From: Burhinus oedicnemus
Taxonomy: Eukaryota; Chordata; Aves; Charadriiformes; Burhinidae
Length of the DNA: 64,000 bases
Assembly: GCA_008921705.1 (NCBI GenBank)
Contig: VFFE01008521.1
Location: 1,329,255 to 1,393,254, forward strand
Direction: 5' to 3'
Position numbers and translations under genes: made by a program. A model generated the notes under the pieces. The model ran no database searches and was not told where the DNA came from. It saw only the letters and a list, made by a program, of their open reading frames with translations. Positions 45,965 through 58,898 of the stretch are shown here, piece by piece (position 1 is the first letter of the stretch; every line of letters starts with the position of its first letter).

Positions 45965-46912
45965 AACATCTTTGTGGGCGACATGGATCTAGGAACTGAG
46001 TGTACCCTCAGCAAGTTTGCCGACGACACTAAGCTGCGTGGAGCAGTCGACACACTTGAGGGAAGGGATGTCATCCAGAGGGACTGGGACAGGCTTGAGA
46101 GGTGGGCCTGTGCAAACCTCATGACATTCAATAAAGCTAAGTGCAAGGTCCTGCATGTGGGTTGAAGCAATCCCATGCACAAATGCAGGCTGGGTGGAGA
46201 ATGGATTGAGAGCAGCCCTGAGGAGAGGGACTTGGGAGTGTGGGTAGATAAGAGGCTCAACATGAGCCAGCAATGTGCACTCACAGCCCAGAAGGCCAAC
46301 CGCATCCTGGGCTGCATCCAAAGATGTGTTGTCAGCAGGTTGAGGGAGGTGATTCTGTCCCTCTATTCCACTCTGGTGAGACCCCACCTGGAAAACTGTG
46401 TCCCGCTCTGGAGCCCCCAACATAAGAAGGACATGGACTCAGAGCTGTTCCAGAGGAGAGCCACGAAGATGATCAGAGGGCTGGAACACCTCTGCTATGA
46501 GAACAGGCTGAGAGAAGTTGGGGTTGTTCAGCCTGGAGATGAGAAGGCTCTGTGGAGACCTTATAGCAGCCTTCCAGAACTTCAAGGGGGCCGACAAGAA
46601 AGTTGGAGAGGGACTTTTTGCAAGGGCATGTAGTGATAGGACGAGAGGTAATGGCTTCAAACTGGAAGAGGGTAGATTTAGATTAGATCTCAAGAAGAAA
46701 TTCTTTACTGTGAGGGTGGTGAGGTACTGGAACAGGTTGCCCAGGGAAGTTCTGGCTGCCCCATCCCTGGAGGTGTCCAAGGCCAGGTGAGATGAGGCTT
46801 TGAGCAATCTGGTCTAGGATGAGGTGTCCTTGCCCATGGCAGGGGGGTTGGAACTAGATGATCTTTAAGGTCCCTTCCAAACTAAACCATTCCATGTTTC
46901 TATGATTCTATG
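45965..46912 (+). mobile_element. CR1 LINE, best-preserved copy, 5' truncated
   Basis: Begins inside the reverse-transcriptase domain (AACATCTTTGTGGGCGACAT) and ends with the 3' tail CATTCCATGTTTCTATGATTCTATGA near 46912. It shows the full canonical order of CR1 blocks and few lesions, so it is a comparatively young insertion. No flanking duplication is expected for CR1 and none was seen. Confidence 0.95.
45974..46790 (+). pseudogene. CR1 ORF2 C-terminal half (RT motif to end), two lesions
   Basis: The frame carries the reverse-transcriptase catalytic motif FADD (46016-46027, in SKFADDTKL). RT and endonuclease proteins of this kind drive target-primed retrotransposition. After VLHVG a TGA stop interrupts at 46163-46165. 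The same frame resumes with [54 protein letters not shown] and [20 protein letters not shown] one-base insertion near 46514 then shifts to the next frame, which reads [20 protein letters not shown] and continues to RVVRYWNRLPREV and SLEVSKAR, stopping at 46788-46790. The endonuclease and N-terminal RT are missing, so it is inactive. Confidence 0.92.
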
Positions 46913-48929
46913 ATATAGTTCTCTGGTATACCCTACAAGCTCAAAGGTAAATATTTGCAAAAATGTTTTCAGTATCAAGGCTAATGTCTCTCAGCATATT
47001 CAAAATCAATCATGCTAATGAAAATACATGTGGTTCAGTTCCAGAGAACTTCACGTCCTTAGTGAGGTGTCTTGTGGTTACATTGACAACTGAATGTTCT
47101 GACTACTATCCAATGGGCCCACTGCCTTTAGTTAACCAAAATGTGGGGTGCCCACATGAAGATGTCTCAAAGACTCAGTTGCATGGGACGGAGGAAGGAA
47201 TATTTGAAAAGAGGTATTTTAAAAATGTTATATCCAGGCGAGAGAAATTACCCATGTGTCCTGAAAATGTAATTTATTTTGTTGTTATGTTTTGTTGCTT
47301 TTGTTAAATGAAACATCTGAAGCAGACCTTGTTTTGAGACATGTTCTTCTCTTAAACTTACAAATATGAATGCTCTGTTACTGAGCTCAATGGAAGTTTT
47401 GTCATTCACTTCAGTGACAGGAAAATAAAACATATTTATGCATATATAATATACACATATTTGCCCTTTAAGGATGAATTTTCACTGATCTGAAATTCTA
47501 ATGTAATGAAGGACTTAAATGAATACATATCAATGTCTTGGTAACTTCCTCTCTGCCTTAAAGACTGATGAAATTCATTATGCTGAAAATCAGGTTAGAA
47601 GTTCAAAGTATCGACTTCACCTTGAGGCTTTCACAGCAATTGTGTTATAATTGTGCTTAGTCATAAGTAGTTGTGGCCTAGAAATGATGGACCCACCTTG
47701 TCTTTCATAGGATTGCTTCTCAGACAGGTAGGAATGAGAGTTATATTTTTTCCTTTTGAAAGCTCTTCTCCACTTGTAGTTTTCACATACCCTAAATGTT
47801 TTAATTGTTTACAAGCCTAACAAAGAGGATATATGTCTAGAAAAACAAATAAAAAACCAAAACAAAACCCAGTGAAGTTAAGATTGCTGTACCAGTATGT
47901 AAAAAAACTGCAAAAGATGCTAAAGCAGCTCTCAAAAAATTCCAAATTTCAAGTGTCCTGGGATCCACAGTGTCTTTCATTCACCATGAAGAAAGGTTGG
48001 GAACTTTGGCTGTAATCCAGCAAAAGGGGTGCTTTCATTTTGTTTTGCACTTTGGCTGAAAATAATAGCATTTATAAAGGTATAAATGATAGTTTGCAAA
48101 TTTTGCACAACTTGGAAATATTTCAGATATAGCCATTGATTTTAATTGAATGAGATTTTTTATCCTTAAAAGATATACAAATAAACCCTCAAAAACAGAA
48201 GATTGAAAAAAAATTTTTTTTTCTCGTCATCTCATTGGATATAAAAGAAAACAGTGTTTCTCATTTCCATTACTATGATCCTTGCAAACAAATGCAAGAA
48301 GGGAATAAAGTAGGTAATCATCTGAGGTCAGTTTTCCAGCAGATTATCATCCTATGTCCTAAACTTACCTTTGTATGTTTTTGTTCAAAACATATTTCAG
48401 TGATGATATTTTTTTTCCCTGTCTTCATGGCACTATAAGTAAGGGCGTCCTAATCAGAACTGGAGCTATTTGATGCCACAGCAATAATAATTATCTAATA
48501 ATAACTCTGAAGTACACGGAAAGTTTTTCAGAGTTAAAAAGGGATATCAATAATGTCTGTAAAACCATACATGTATGTCAAAGTAATGCTTATGGAATGT
48601 TATTAATTTCATACCATTTAAAGTTTATACAATGCTCTCATTAAATTAAGCTGAGGTTTTCATAGACTAGATCAACAGATGAAATAATCAATACACCTAG
48701 AGTGCTAAAAGTCTTTTTATTTTTTTGAGCATTTCACTGTTTAATCCATATTAATTCTCTTTGAGGTTTTTTTTTTATATTTTTAGAAACTATTTTTGTT
48801 TCGTTATTAAAAAGACAAATTAAAACATAATGTTTTATTGTATGGTCTTCAAACCCACCTTCACGCTCCATAGGGCTTAATAACACAATGGTGCATTGAT
48901 CTGATTCAGTGAACCACTTGTCTGTACAG
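46913..48929. other. Anonymous AT-rich sequence, no feature seen
   Basis: No recognised element. A 114-codon plus frame from 46963 has no motif. A tiny acceptor-donor pair near 47711-47731 would give only a 17-base exon. Confidence 0.6.
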
Positions 48930-49072
48930 GTTACAGGTTGGACGGGCCTTTGAGCAACCTGATCTAGAGAAAAATGTCCCTGCCCATGGCAGAGGGGTTG
49001 GACTAGATGATCTTTAAAGGTTCCCTTCCAACCCAAATCATTCTATGATCCTATGATTTTATGATTCTATAA
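48930..49072 (+). mobile_element. CR1 LINE 3' end, short
   Basis: GGTTGGACGGGCCTTTGAGC, CCTGCCCATGGCAGAGGGGT, TTGGACTAGATGATCTTTAA and the tail CATTCTATGATCCTATGATT show a strongly 5'-truncated CR1 insertion of about 140 bases. Confidence 0.9.
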
Positions 49073-51564
49073 AGTTGTGCCTTCAAACCATGTCAAACTC
49101 TGGAATAAACCATACCAAATTTGCATTGAACCTTACATGTAATGACAGCTGAAGTTAAGCAGGTCAAAGAGGAGATATTCTTTTACTAAAAATCCATTTC
49201 CTTTTCTGCCTTGGTGTTGTGCGACAAAATCTTATGATAGTCTTTTAGCCATTAAGAGTATAAAAAACACAAATAATTTTTAAACAGTGAAGCTTTAGAA
49301 GAGTCTGAATCTGCAACCGTTTCTGAGGGGTATTAATTCAGTTGATATGAAACTGGTCCAGAGCTGTGAGCCAGTTGCAGTCCACAATTTGCTTTGTAAT
49401 CCAGCTTTCCCATTTGTCCAGGCTAGAAGATTACTGGAGTATGATGCCTAGCAGTGGAAATCAGGACATTTGGTGGGGCAGGGACATATCCTAAGCATTT
49501 GAGTTATGCCCTGAGTGTCACCGGGGCAGTAACCACAGGAAGGAACCGTGAGAGTCTCCAACATCACCCAGTTTAGACAAAGCCACAAGTGTAGTACTAG
49601 ACATAGTGTAATGTACAGAGAGACATATAGGAAAAAAAGATTTTAATTCTTAAAAGTACTTAACTCTAGCAATCCTGAAAATTTAAGGAATCTAAGGAAA
49701 AAAAACTACTGAAAATACCTAATATGGAACTTCCCCTTAAAAAAAAACAAAAAAAAGAAAAGACCTTAGTTTCGCATTATCTTCAACACTGACATTTCAG
49801 GTCACAGCTCTGCTAAGCAAGATGCAGCAAAACACTGAGTTCGCTTAAGGTAGTGCTGGAAGCAAAATATACTTCACCTTGGTTGCCCCACTGTACTGAT
49901 TCCACTTTACTGCTTGTGGACAAGGCATTTCTGCCCTGTCCTTGACCACAAGTATGGCCAGGTTGCTGCCTGTTTGGACAGATGTACATCATTCCCTACT
50001 GTGCTATAGATATGCCTTCAGGCTATAGTCTAAAAATTCTGGAATGACAGGCTTAAACAATGAGATATTTTTAAATTAATCATTCCTTGATTCATAATGG
50101 CCTTACTTAAGCCAACTCTCTCTTCTCTTAGTTTTCCTTGACATTCAGAAGATAGTAATATTTAACCTGGCATTTTTCAAAAAAATAGAAAGTAGGTGCA
50201 TGTTTTGAAAATTAAAGGATCATCATGCAAGCTAGGTATTAAAATTATTAAAGATTATGATACCAGTGTGTATATGGGGGCAGCTCGTGTAAATAGAAAA
50301 TAAACTAGTGTGTTATTTCAACAATACTAATTGCCAGGAGTGAAAAAAACTATTTGAGGTAACATATGATTACTAATACAACTATAATTTTCTTCTCTAT
50401 GAACGTCTGGCGTATTACCTCAGAGCACTTACATAAAGAAAATAGCAGTTCAGTTCACCAATAAATTTTCTCAGTATTATGACTTCAAGGTCAGGTCCAT
50501 TACCAGAGAAAGAAACATTTTGTTTGCAGTAGAGTCTTCTGCAAATCACCATATCCATCCCATATGTAATATGAATCTAGTTAATATTTCTGTTTGACCT
50601 CTGCTGCTTTGGCGAGAATATTTTGGTTTGACAGTGCAATACACGTATAAGGTCACAGGACCTTTGCCGCCTTTTTTCCCCTAGAGCAGAAAACTTAAGA
50701 GACATGTCATGCCTTAAGATATTCCTGAATTATGTTTGTTTAGTGCTCATACTTTTCAGTCAAGACCAAGGTGTCCTTTGATCACTGATCAGATTGAGCT
50801 ATTGTGAATTATGTCTGTGCCAAATTTTCAAGAGAGAGTCAGGAAAATGCTTATGCACTGAAGACTTTCACACCTGATAGATGTGGCTTTCAAGATGTTT
50901 TTGCTTCTATGTCACTTAGTAACTTACTTGTTGATCCAATTGTTAAAATTTGCTAGGCAGAATGCCATTCATCAATGGAATGAAATTGCCTCAAGAAGGA
51001 TCTTGGGGAGTCTCCTGTAATCTACGTTTCCTGGCAAAAAGTAAAAAAAACACATTTGAGCGGATTCAATGAGAGTCATACCTAGAATTTTGTAGACTTG
51101 GTCTGGGGTTGACAGTCTGCAAACTGGTGACAGGAAAGAGAGTATTGTATTAGAAATCCTATACCTGGCCTGTTTATAAGTTTTACATGATCAAAGAATT
51201 GAATCACATCTGTTAACAGTCCTTAAAACTAACACAGAAAACTGAGATTCCAACTCTCACATCTGAATGTCCCCCTGCAGGCAAGGAATACATTCTGATG
51301 TTCTTTTTCCTGCCTTTGGCCTCCCAAATTGCTAACTTTTATCTTTGATGAGCTGCTCAGGAAAAGCAGCAGTATACAAGGAACTTAATCTTGCTCTTGG
51401 AAGTTGGAAAATGTGGGTCTGCAAGCCCTGAACCAAAGGGAGGAACTGAAACGTCTGATTTTCTCAGGAATGCTCTCGCACTGATGTGTTGTAGGAAGGA
51501 GAAGTGATTGTCATCAAAGCCAGTTGAGTGCAGCCACTGAAATTTTGAGTTAGTCTTTAAAAAG
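49073..51564. other. Anonymous AT-rich sequence, no feature seen
   Basis: No gene or repeat is recognised. There is an A-rich tract near 49738-49762. Confidence 0.6.
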
Positions 51565-51690
51565 GAACGTGGCCAACAGGTAGAGGGAGGTGATTCTCCC
51601 TCTCTACTCTGTCCTCATGAGATTCCACGTGGAGTACTGAGACCAGTTCTGGGGTCCACAGTACAAGAAATATCTCACAGGTGGGAAACA
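51565..51690 (+). mobile_element. Internal CR1 fragment
   Basis: GTGGCCAACAGGTAGAGGGA, GGTGATTCTCCCTCTCTACT, CATGAGATTCCACGTGGAGT and CAGTTCTGGGGTCCACAGTA match the CR1 ORF2 block SRLREVIL...VRPHLEYC...SP. It lacks both ends. Confidence 0.8.
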
Positions 51691-54600
51691 TTGTTATTTC
51701 AGTTATGAATATTGGAGTTTTGCATTTAATGGAGGTGGATGAATGTATTGTCAACATTTTTAGAGTAAGTATACTTTTTTTTGAATCAGTTATCTATGTA
51801 AATGTACATGAATTTTTTAAAAAATATTAGTTGGTTAGATAATATTTTAAATCACTACATACATGATATGTAGAATTTTCTGGTCTTTGAAGCATACAGA
51901 TAAAGAGAACCACCGGTGCCTTTACTTCTGTGGAATCTCACCAAAATACCAGGAACCCCATCACATGTAGCAGATGATCCCAGCAGAGCTCAGTGTGTTG
52001 GAGCCTTGTAGTTGTGAGAATATGATGTCTCCCACCTGGTGGAAAAGGTGCATGCATATACAGTATGAAGATTGTCAGTGATTACAGTGTGACTGCATAT
52101 GTTACATGCCAAATCATGTTATGGGCAAAAGGAAACACATCATAAACATACGGGAGCAAAGAATTTATTGTTAGTTCAATTGATGTTTTAGCTGTCTGAT
52201 AGTCCAAATCACCCTATTAATATAAAAATAACCTCACTGATCATACAGCTGAAATTGATACAGAGGGAAAAAGCCCAGTTCTGCCCTTCCTCTCTGGTGT
52301 TGTGTTTGCATTTCATGGGCTTCTCAGGGTCCAAATGTGGACCTTCATTCCTCAAAAAGACCAGGGCACAGGTGTTCCTGAGGAATCATCAGCATCGATA
52401 CTGAGGTCTCCGACATGCGGTAGATGATGTTCATGGTGGGAGGTGTTCCTCCCTTTCCCCAGTCCAGAGTCCTCTTAGGTTTATTTTGAAATGCTTTCTT
52501 CTCACAGCCTACCTGCTTCTCAGTGGTTTCTATCTAAAGTTGAAAAGTTGCAGGGTCTCCCCCTGCATCTGCTAACAGTTTGTCACGCAGTGATCACCAG
52601 AGTTTTTGAGACCTTTTTTCTATCTTTCAGTCACAGAGCTTAAACTAACCCGGGTTGGGCAACAGTCACCTGGCCATTAGACAACTGTTAAAACAAGTTA
52701 AAACCAGCTCAGGTGTAGGCAAGCTCAGGCAGGTCCTGAAACCCTGCACTGTCAGGTCAATGCAAAGCCTGTGGCCTTTTACCAGTAATAGTAAAGTTGT
52801 GTTTACTGGGCTGCATGTACTATTATTTACTGTAGCAAATGTTTATTTTTATATAACTCTGAATTTTCAGTTATAAAACGTTAGGTTGTGGGTGGATGTT
52901 TAAATAAATTGAAAAATACACACTAAAGGTGTTTGCTTAATCTAAACTACTGTTTTAATGTTTATGTAAGAAGGTAAGGTAGGTTGGGAAACCTGATTTT
53001 TTGTATTTTTTCATTGTTAAAATAGCCATGATATTACTAATTTATACTCTTAGAAACTGGAGAACAGTTATTGTAGACTTCAGCACTGGAAAATCTTTAC
53101 ATGAATGAAAAAAGTTAATAGTTCTATATAAATCAGAAACTTTTTGAAGATGTGAACATTGCGGTTGGCATAAAACTTTATTTTATATTTGCATGGAATA
53201 TTTTGGTGGAGATTTACAAGCTAAGCATATTTTTAAAATGTTTTAGCTTTTTAATAATAAAAGTATTTTTGTGCTCCTTACACACTGTTAAAGGCTTATA
53301 TAAGTACAATGAAATTAAGGATTAAACTAAAGTATGCTTCATTATCTTTACATTTCAAAATAACACAACAGACCCCTATAATATTTTGAAAAAAACCTAC
53401 AATTCTGTGTAGACAGGTTCATTCACTTACAAATTATATTTGCCTTTTAAACATTTGCCTAGGTGTCACATTTGTTGGCACTGAGTTCAAGCAAAACCAA
53501 GGACAGTGTCAGAGAAGACAGTACCAGCTCTACATAAATGCACTTGAATACTGTTTTTAAAAAGGTCCAAATTGTTTCGGTTTCAGCAGATTACAAAACT
53601 TACATTAAATCCTAAAATACTTAAATATTTGACAATTCATTTGCTCAGTGAATCAAGTCAAATTAATAAAGACTTCAAAGTTCATAACATGTAAACAGTT
53701 CCAAGATTATATCTTTTTAAAAAAAACTTATAACATGATGTTCAAATGTTCATTAAAATATGGCGCTGAAATAACAGAATACATTTTGATCACCAAGACA
53801 GTGACTTACTATTTAATAAATTGCTTAACAGAAGAAGGAATCTAGACCAGCTTCAGCTGACTGACCAGTAATTGACTTATATCCAAACAAGTAACAAAGT
53901 CAGGTTACCTTCAAAATGCCTGGAGGTAAAAAAAAAAACAAAAAACCAAACAACCAAAAAACAAAACCCAGAAAGGAAAGAGAGAAAGAGAGGAAGGAAG
54001 GAATGAAGCTATTAAAAGAATGAAAAATAAATTGTGCAATGTAAGGTTGACACATACACAAAGTAGATGATATGGTACAATGTGATACAACTTGACACTA
54101 ATCTCAGACAGAAAAAAAGTTTAATAAAATATTAAGATTCCTTAGTTTGTTTTAATTAAAGTTTGCTTAAGTCCTTTCTGTGAATCTTTTCCTCTGTTTA
54201 TTACGAGGGCTTGGAGTAAGCAGAATATGTTAGTTACAAATATGGTTAGAGATGTTAGAACAGCTAGCTTAGCAAATGGAGCAACAAATCAGACTTTGTA
54301 GCATAAAACTCTGGGTTAAAGCAGAATAATGTAATGACTTAGGGGAGAGTTAATGTATTAACTAATAATAAAACATATTATTATATAATATAATATGTAT
54401 TACAGAAATCAAAAGACAGTTGCATCATATCTAAAAGAATGTAGCACCATTACAAATCACACCCAATACTTTTCACAAACGGGTCATATGATTTATGGAA
54501 ACCATCAGACAATGTATAAACCAGTAACATAGTTATAATTCATATTCATAACTTATAAATCAGTGAAATGACTTCTAGAAATACATGATTTATAAACCTA

Positions 54601-54889
54601 TCATATGATTTAGTGTAGGTGTCAGTCCGCTGTTAAAAAAATCTGAGATGCAATTATGTCTGCTCTTAAGACCAGCTTTTAAAGTACTTTTTAAATGGCC
54701 ACCAGCACATTATATGGAACAGCAGTGTTAATACCTACTCCCATCCTAGATCGTGGAAACTGTGCAAAACTCTCACCTACAGAAATAATACCAATTACTG
54801 TGAGAAAAAGCTAATTTGATAATGTGGATGGTGAGGTTCATGTTACTTCTCTAAGTCAAAAGTATTCCTCTCTGAAAATTAGAATTAGG
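51691..54889. other. Anonymous AT-rich sequence, no feature seen
   Basis: No recognised element. An A- and GA-rich low-complexity tract lies at 53925-54005. Around 54480-54620, CATATGATTTA / CATGATTTATAAACC words recur loosely. Confidence 0.6.
53925..54005. repeat. A-rich then GA-rich low-complexity tract
   Basis: A runs with interspersed C grade into (GAAA)/(GGAA) units ending GAGGAAGGAAGGAATG. Confidence 0.85.
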
Positions 54890-55765
54890 TGAAATGTGTT
54901 ACAGTCAAGGGCAGGGCTGGCACCCCAAGGGACCCAAACAGGCTAGAAAAAAGGACCAACAGGAACCTCATGAAACACAGAAAGGAAAACTGCAAGTGCA
55001 TCACTTGAACAAACTAATCCCCTGCAATGGTACAGGCTGGGAACTGGCTGCTAGGCCGCAACGCTGACGAAAAAGACTTGACAGTCGTGGTGGACAGTAG
55101 GCTACAAATGAGTCATTAGTCACCTTCTTTTGTAGTGATGAAGGCAAACAGCATAATGAGCTATATCAATAGAAGTGCAGCCAGTAGATCGAGGGAAGTG
55201 ATTATCCCCCTTCACTTGGTGCTTCCTCTATCTGGAAAATTGTGTCCAGGTTTGGGTCCTCCAGAGTGATGTTGATGAATTTGAGTGAGTTCAATGGAAA
55301 TGAACCATCAACCAAGACAGTCAGGAACTGGAGTACTTAGATTGTGAGGAGAGGCTAAGTGAGTGTGACTTGCACAGGCTGGAGAAGAGATGACTTTTGG
55401 TGGTAGAGGAGGGCAGGGTCTACCAGCCACCTGCTGGTGCCTATGAGGGGGTTATCAGGAAGATTGAGGTAGGCTTTGTATTGAGGTGCACAGCAGGAAA
55501 ACGAGACACAACATTCATAAATTGAAACAGAGAAAGTTCTGACTAGCTATAAGGGGGAATAAAACCCAACACTATGAGAATAGCTAAGCATTGCTACAGG
55601 TTTCTTACAGAGGCTGTGGAATCTTCATCCCTGCAAGTTTTCAAGAGCTAAATGATCAAAGCCCTGAGCATCTTGGTGAGAATTCAGAAACATCGTTGCT
55701 TTGAGCACAAGATTGGATTAGAGAAAAGCCAAGGGCCTGTAAAATCTCAGTGTTTTGATGACCTA
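54890..55765 (+). mobile_element. Old CR1 LINE, ORF2 C-terminal part and 3' region
   Basis: Ordered degenerate matches to the CR1 series: ACCAACAGGAACCTCATGAA, GAAAAAGACTTGACAGTCGT, GGTGGACAGTAGGCTACAAA, GCAGCCAGTAGATCGAGGGA, AAATTGTGTCCAGGTTTGGG, GAGGAGAGGCTAAGTGAGTG and GAGGCTGTGGAATCTTCATC. Many indels break all frames. The subfamily differs from the elements at 25435 and 45965. Confidence 0.75.
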
Positions 55766-56639
55766 TGAGTCTGTTTTTTCTCTATTTTGAAATATTTCAG
55801 CAGTCAGTATTTGTTTTGTTCTGCAGCAGAATAGAAATTAAAATATTATTCCAGAGAGGTGAATAGACCAATAGATACCATACTGTCTCCTGACTCTTTG
55901 ATGACCAACACTACTTTAGGTCTTGGCATCTGTTATGCCTTGGATGAAACAAGGATTAGAGTTATAAATGGCAGTGATACTTTACTAAGGTTATGTAAGT
56001 ATACCAGTTTGGTGTTCCAAAAGCAAGCAGTAAAAAATGTGTAAACTTTTTTGTCCAAACTAAAAGAATGAAAATTGAGTAACTTACATATGTTCTTAAC
56101 TGCAAAACTAAAAGTTAATCAGGTTTAAGTGACTAGAGATTATTAAAAAGAAATTATAACATGAGAGCGTAGACTGAACCAGGCATAGACCAATAACAGG
56201 AATTAATTCTGCAGCTGACAGTTTTGTCTGGGATTGGGTTCAGACAAGTAGAGGCCCATGAATTGTGTTTAGTTTTTGATTCAGCAGAGATCATCAAGGA
56301 AAAATAAAGAGTTATGAACTCACAGACTAGGTGTATGTTTGAGACAGAGGTGATAGGGGCTATGGTAATTCTGAATCTGCTTTGGGTTGAGGGTTGATGC
56401 TCACAAGGACTATAAGAGTAGTCTAAGGGTATACTTCTGGTTTGAATGAAATTAGTGAAAAGTTCTGTGATCAGAATAAATATAGATTTAGAGTTCTGTT
56501 TAGAGTATGAGCCAACAGGAATAAATGAGATGGATTTACTGCCTTTTGAAGGCTAAATTGAATACTGACCCAAACAGAAACAATCCATGAATCGTCCATA
56601 ATCTGGAGGGGGCAAAATTGCTCTTTATCAGGTTTCTAA
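55766..56639. other. Anonymous sequence between old CR1 remnants
   Basis: Nothing recognisable. It may be further decayed LINE sequence. Confidence 0.45.
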
Positions 56640-56880
56640 GATGATATTAAGAACTGAAGCCAAGCAAATTTGACCTTTATACCAGACAAACTGACAGAAA
56701 ATATAATAAAGACTGTAACTAACAAATATATGGATAAATACGACATATTGTGGATTTAGATGATACAGAGTTCTTTTTCAAAAGGCTTTCAACAAGGTCT
56801 TTTTTTCTGAAGGTTCTTAAAGAAACTAAACTGTTATGGAATAAAAGGGAAAGGGAACTATAAAAAGGAGAGTTTTGTGG
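56640..56880 (+). mobile_element. Ancient LINE (CR1-like) RT fragment
   Basis: ACCAGACAAACTGACAGAAA translates like the VPGKLxE block of CR1 reverse transcriptase (PDKLTENIIK). It is followed by AAAAGGCTTTCAACAAGGTC, a decayed KAFDKV motif. The frames are broken and the boundaries approximate. Confidence 0.45.
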
Positions 56881-56939
56881 GAATTTTGTTTTTCAAAATC
56901 TGAAAGACAGACAACTAAAAGAGTAAAAGGCACAATGGA

Positions 56940-58375
56940 GACTACTCAAAGACACCGTCCTGGATGTTCTGAAGAATACATACCACCTACCAAACAAAGA
57001 CTTGAGCAAGTCCAGAAGGAATATGACAAGGGTAAGGGAGGTCATTAAAAGCAAGAAAGCTTTTAGAAAACCCTCTTTCTACACAAATGAGAAAAATGGA
57101 AAAAGTCCTAAACTTTAGTTGGAAAAAATAAGATGAACAACAAAAAAATCACAGGATATGCTCAGGTTATATGGCAGTCACTCATGCTAACATATGATTC
57201 TCTACAGCCAAAGTATCTGGTTAAACTCTGCCTAGATTCCGCTTGAAATCACTATCTCCTCTTTAGAGTGTCTTCTGAAGTCACCTACTGCAACTAGTAA
57301 TGGCAAAAATTGTGTTTACTGTGCAATATGCTGAACTATTAATTACAGTGTGTAATCTTTGTGTTACTATCTCCCACTCAGTGGGGAGTAGGAAGTGTCT
57401 GCTGATTGGGTTTTCTTGTTTGGTTTTTGTTTGTTTTTTTTTAAGAAGGAGTCTGGGGAAGGTGCCAGGAACTACAAACCAAGAAGTCAGATGTTTGTGC
57501 TGGAAGAACTAAAAAAAACTATTTTAAAAAGAGCATAAAATAGAAATCTTGCCTATTTGGGAAGAAACAACACAGTGTTTACAAAAACAAAAAATTGCTT
57601 CACGATTGGAGTTCTTGAAAGAATGTTCTTAAATTCTTAAAGTCCTTTATGGATTAATAATCTATTAAAGAGGTAAGAGAGAGGAGGTAAAAATCAACAA
57701 GTAGCTTGCAGAAAGGAAGAGTTTTGCAGGAATCTATGATATGAGGAGAGCTTTTTAATGCATTCATTTGGAGGAGTTTGGAAAATGAAATTAAAAGTTT
57801 GCTGATGATAGGAAGTTATTCTGGAAAAGTTAAATCTGAAGAATAAGATTGTAATGCAGTGTATCTGAGAGATGAAGTGCTAGGCAGAAATCAAATTTGA
57901 TACATGCAGAAGTAATACAATCTATTTGCCTTTTTACTACTAGGTCAGAAAAAAGTTAAGTATTCAGAAAGAACAACAGGCTCTAAAGAAGTTATATGTA
58001 CTCAGGAAAGACATAAAAATGCAATTGCAGGTATTTTTTCGGAAAACATCATCTCCTTGATTAGAAGAGACCAAAATGGAAAATAGAATTCTGAGAAACC
58101 GTATGGAAGAAATAAAGAATAAAGAACATCTGTATGACATAATATCCCTGTATTTTGAATATGATATGAATATGATAATTATACCATCAGAAGACCATAT
58201 TTTAAGATTTATACTATGGAAGTAAGATGATCAGACGTGTGCAACATCAACTTTACATGAAAAGAACTCCTCAGCCTAGAAAAGATGTAATTGAATTGTG
58301 GTATGAAAAAGACAGTGTGATGACAAATTTTACTAAAAAGGTAAAAGGAAGAAATCTCTCATTGTAAAAAAAAAA
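56940..58375 (+). mobile_element. Ancient LINE (CR1-like) ORF2 remnant
   Basis: Landmarks appear in correct order: a pre-RT stretch near 56970-57040 (TTGAGCAAGTCCAGAAGGAA), GGTGCCAGGAACTACAAACC near 57460 (the GNYRP block), a readable FADD motif at 57798-57809 (TTTGCTGATGATAGGAAG), and CTTAGAAAAGATG-like 3' sequence near 58275 (CCTAGAAAAGATGTAATTGA). It is heavily decayed, so it is older than the other CR1 copies apart from 26885-28330. Confidence 0.5.
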
Positions 58376-58892
58376 AAAGTTAGCACCTAATGAAATGATG
58401 TAGTAGCATATTTAGAACAAAAACATTTTCTTTCACACTATGCTAACTATACCTTGGAGATCCTTGCTAACGTTTGGTCTCAAAGTCAAAGTATAAATAG
58501 GCACTCCCATGATGCTTTAGCAGCAGTTTTCAGAAGAGGAAGTTAATAGTCTGTTATTTGACAGAAGGTAGGAAGGCATAGCAGAAGAAGGATCCCTCCT
58601 AATGATCTGTTAACAACCATGAACAGAGATAGGAGTTTAAACTAGACAAAGATTTGTTCTAGACAGACATTATTTCTTTAGCATAAATCTGCAATCCAAA
58701 CTTCATAGCACTTTCATGGGAAAAAATGTCAAAACTAAGCTCCACAGAACAAGCACAGGATTTCATATAAACTAAATATAACTATTTAAAAACTATAGCA
58801 TAATTTAACCTGGGCATCTAGATTTTTTCGGGAGTCATTTGGGAGAAAAAGTACCTCCAGGCTAGAGGAAGCTACATCACTTTACTTACTAT

Positions 58893-58898
58893 GGTTAT
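58893..58898. repeat. Probable target-site duplication GGTTAT, left copy
   Basis: GGTTAT precedes the LTR and GGTAT follows it (59606-59610), consistent with a 6-bp duplication that lost one T. Confidence 0.5.
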
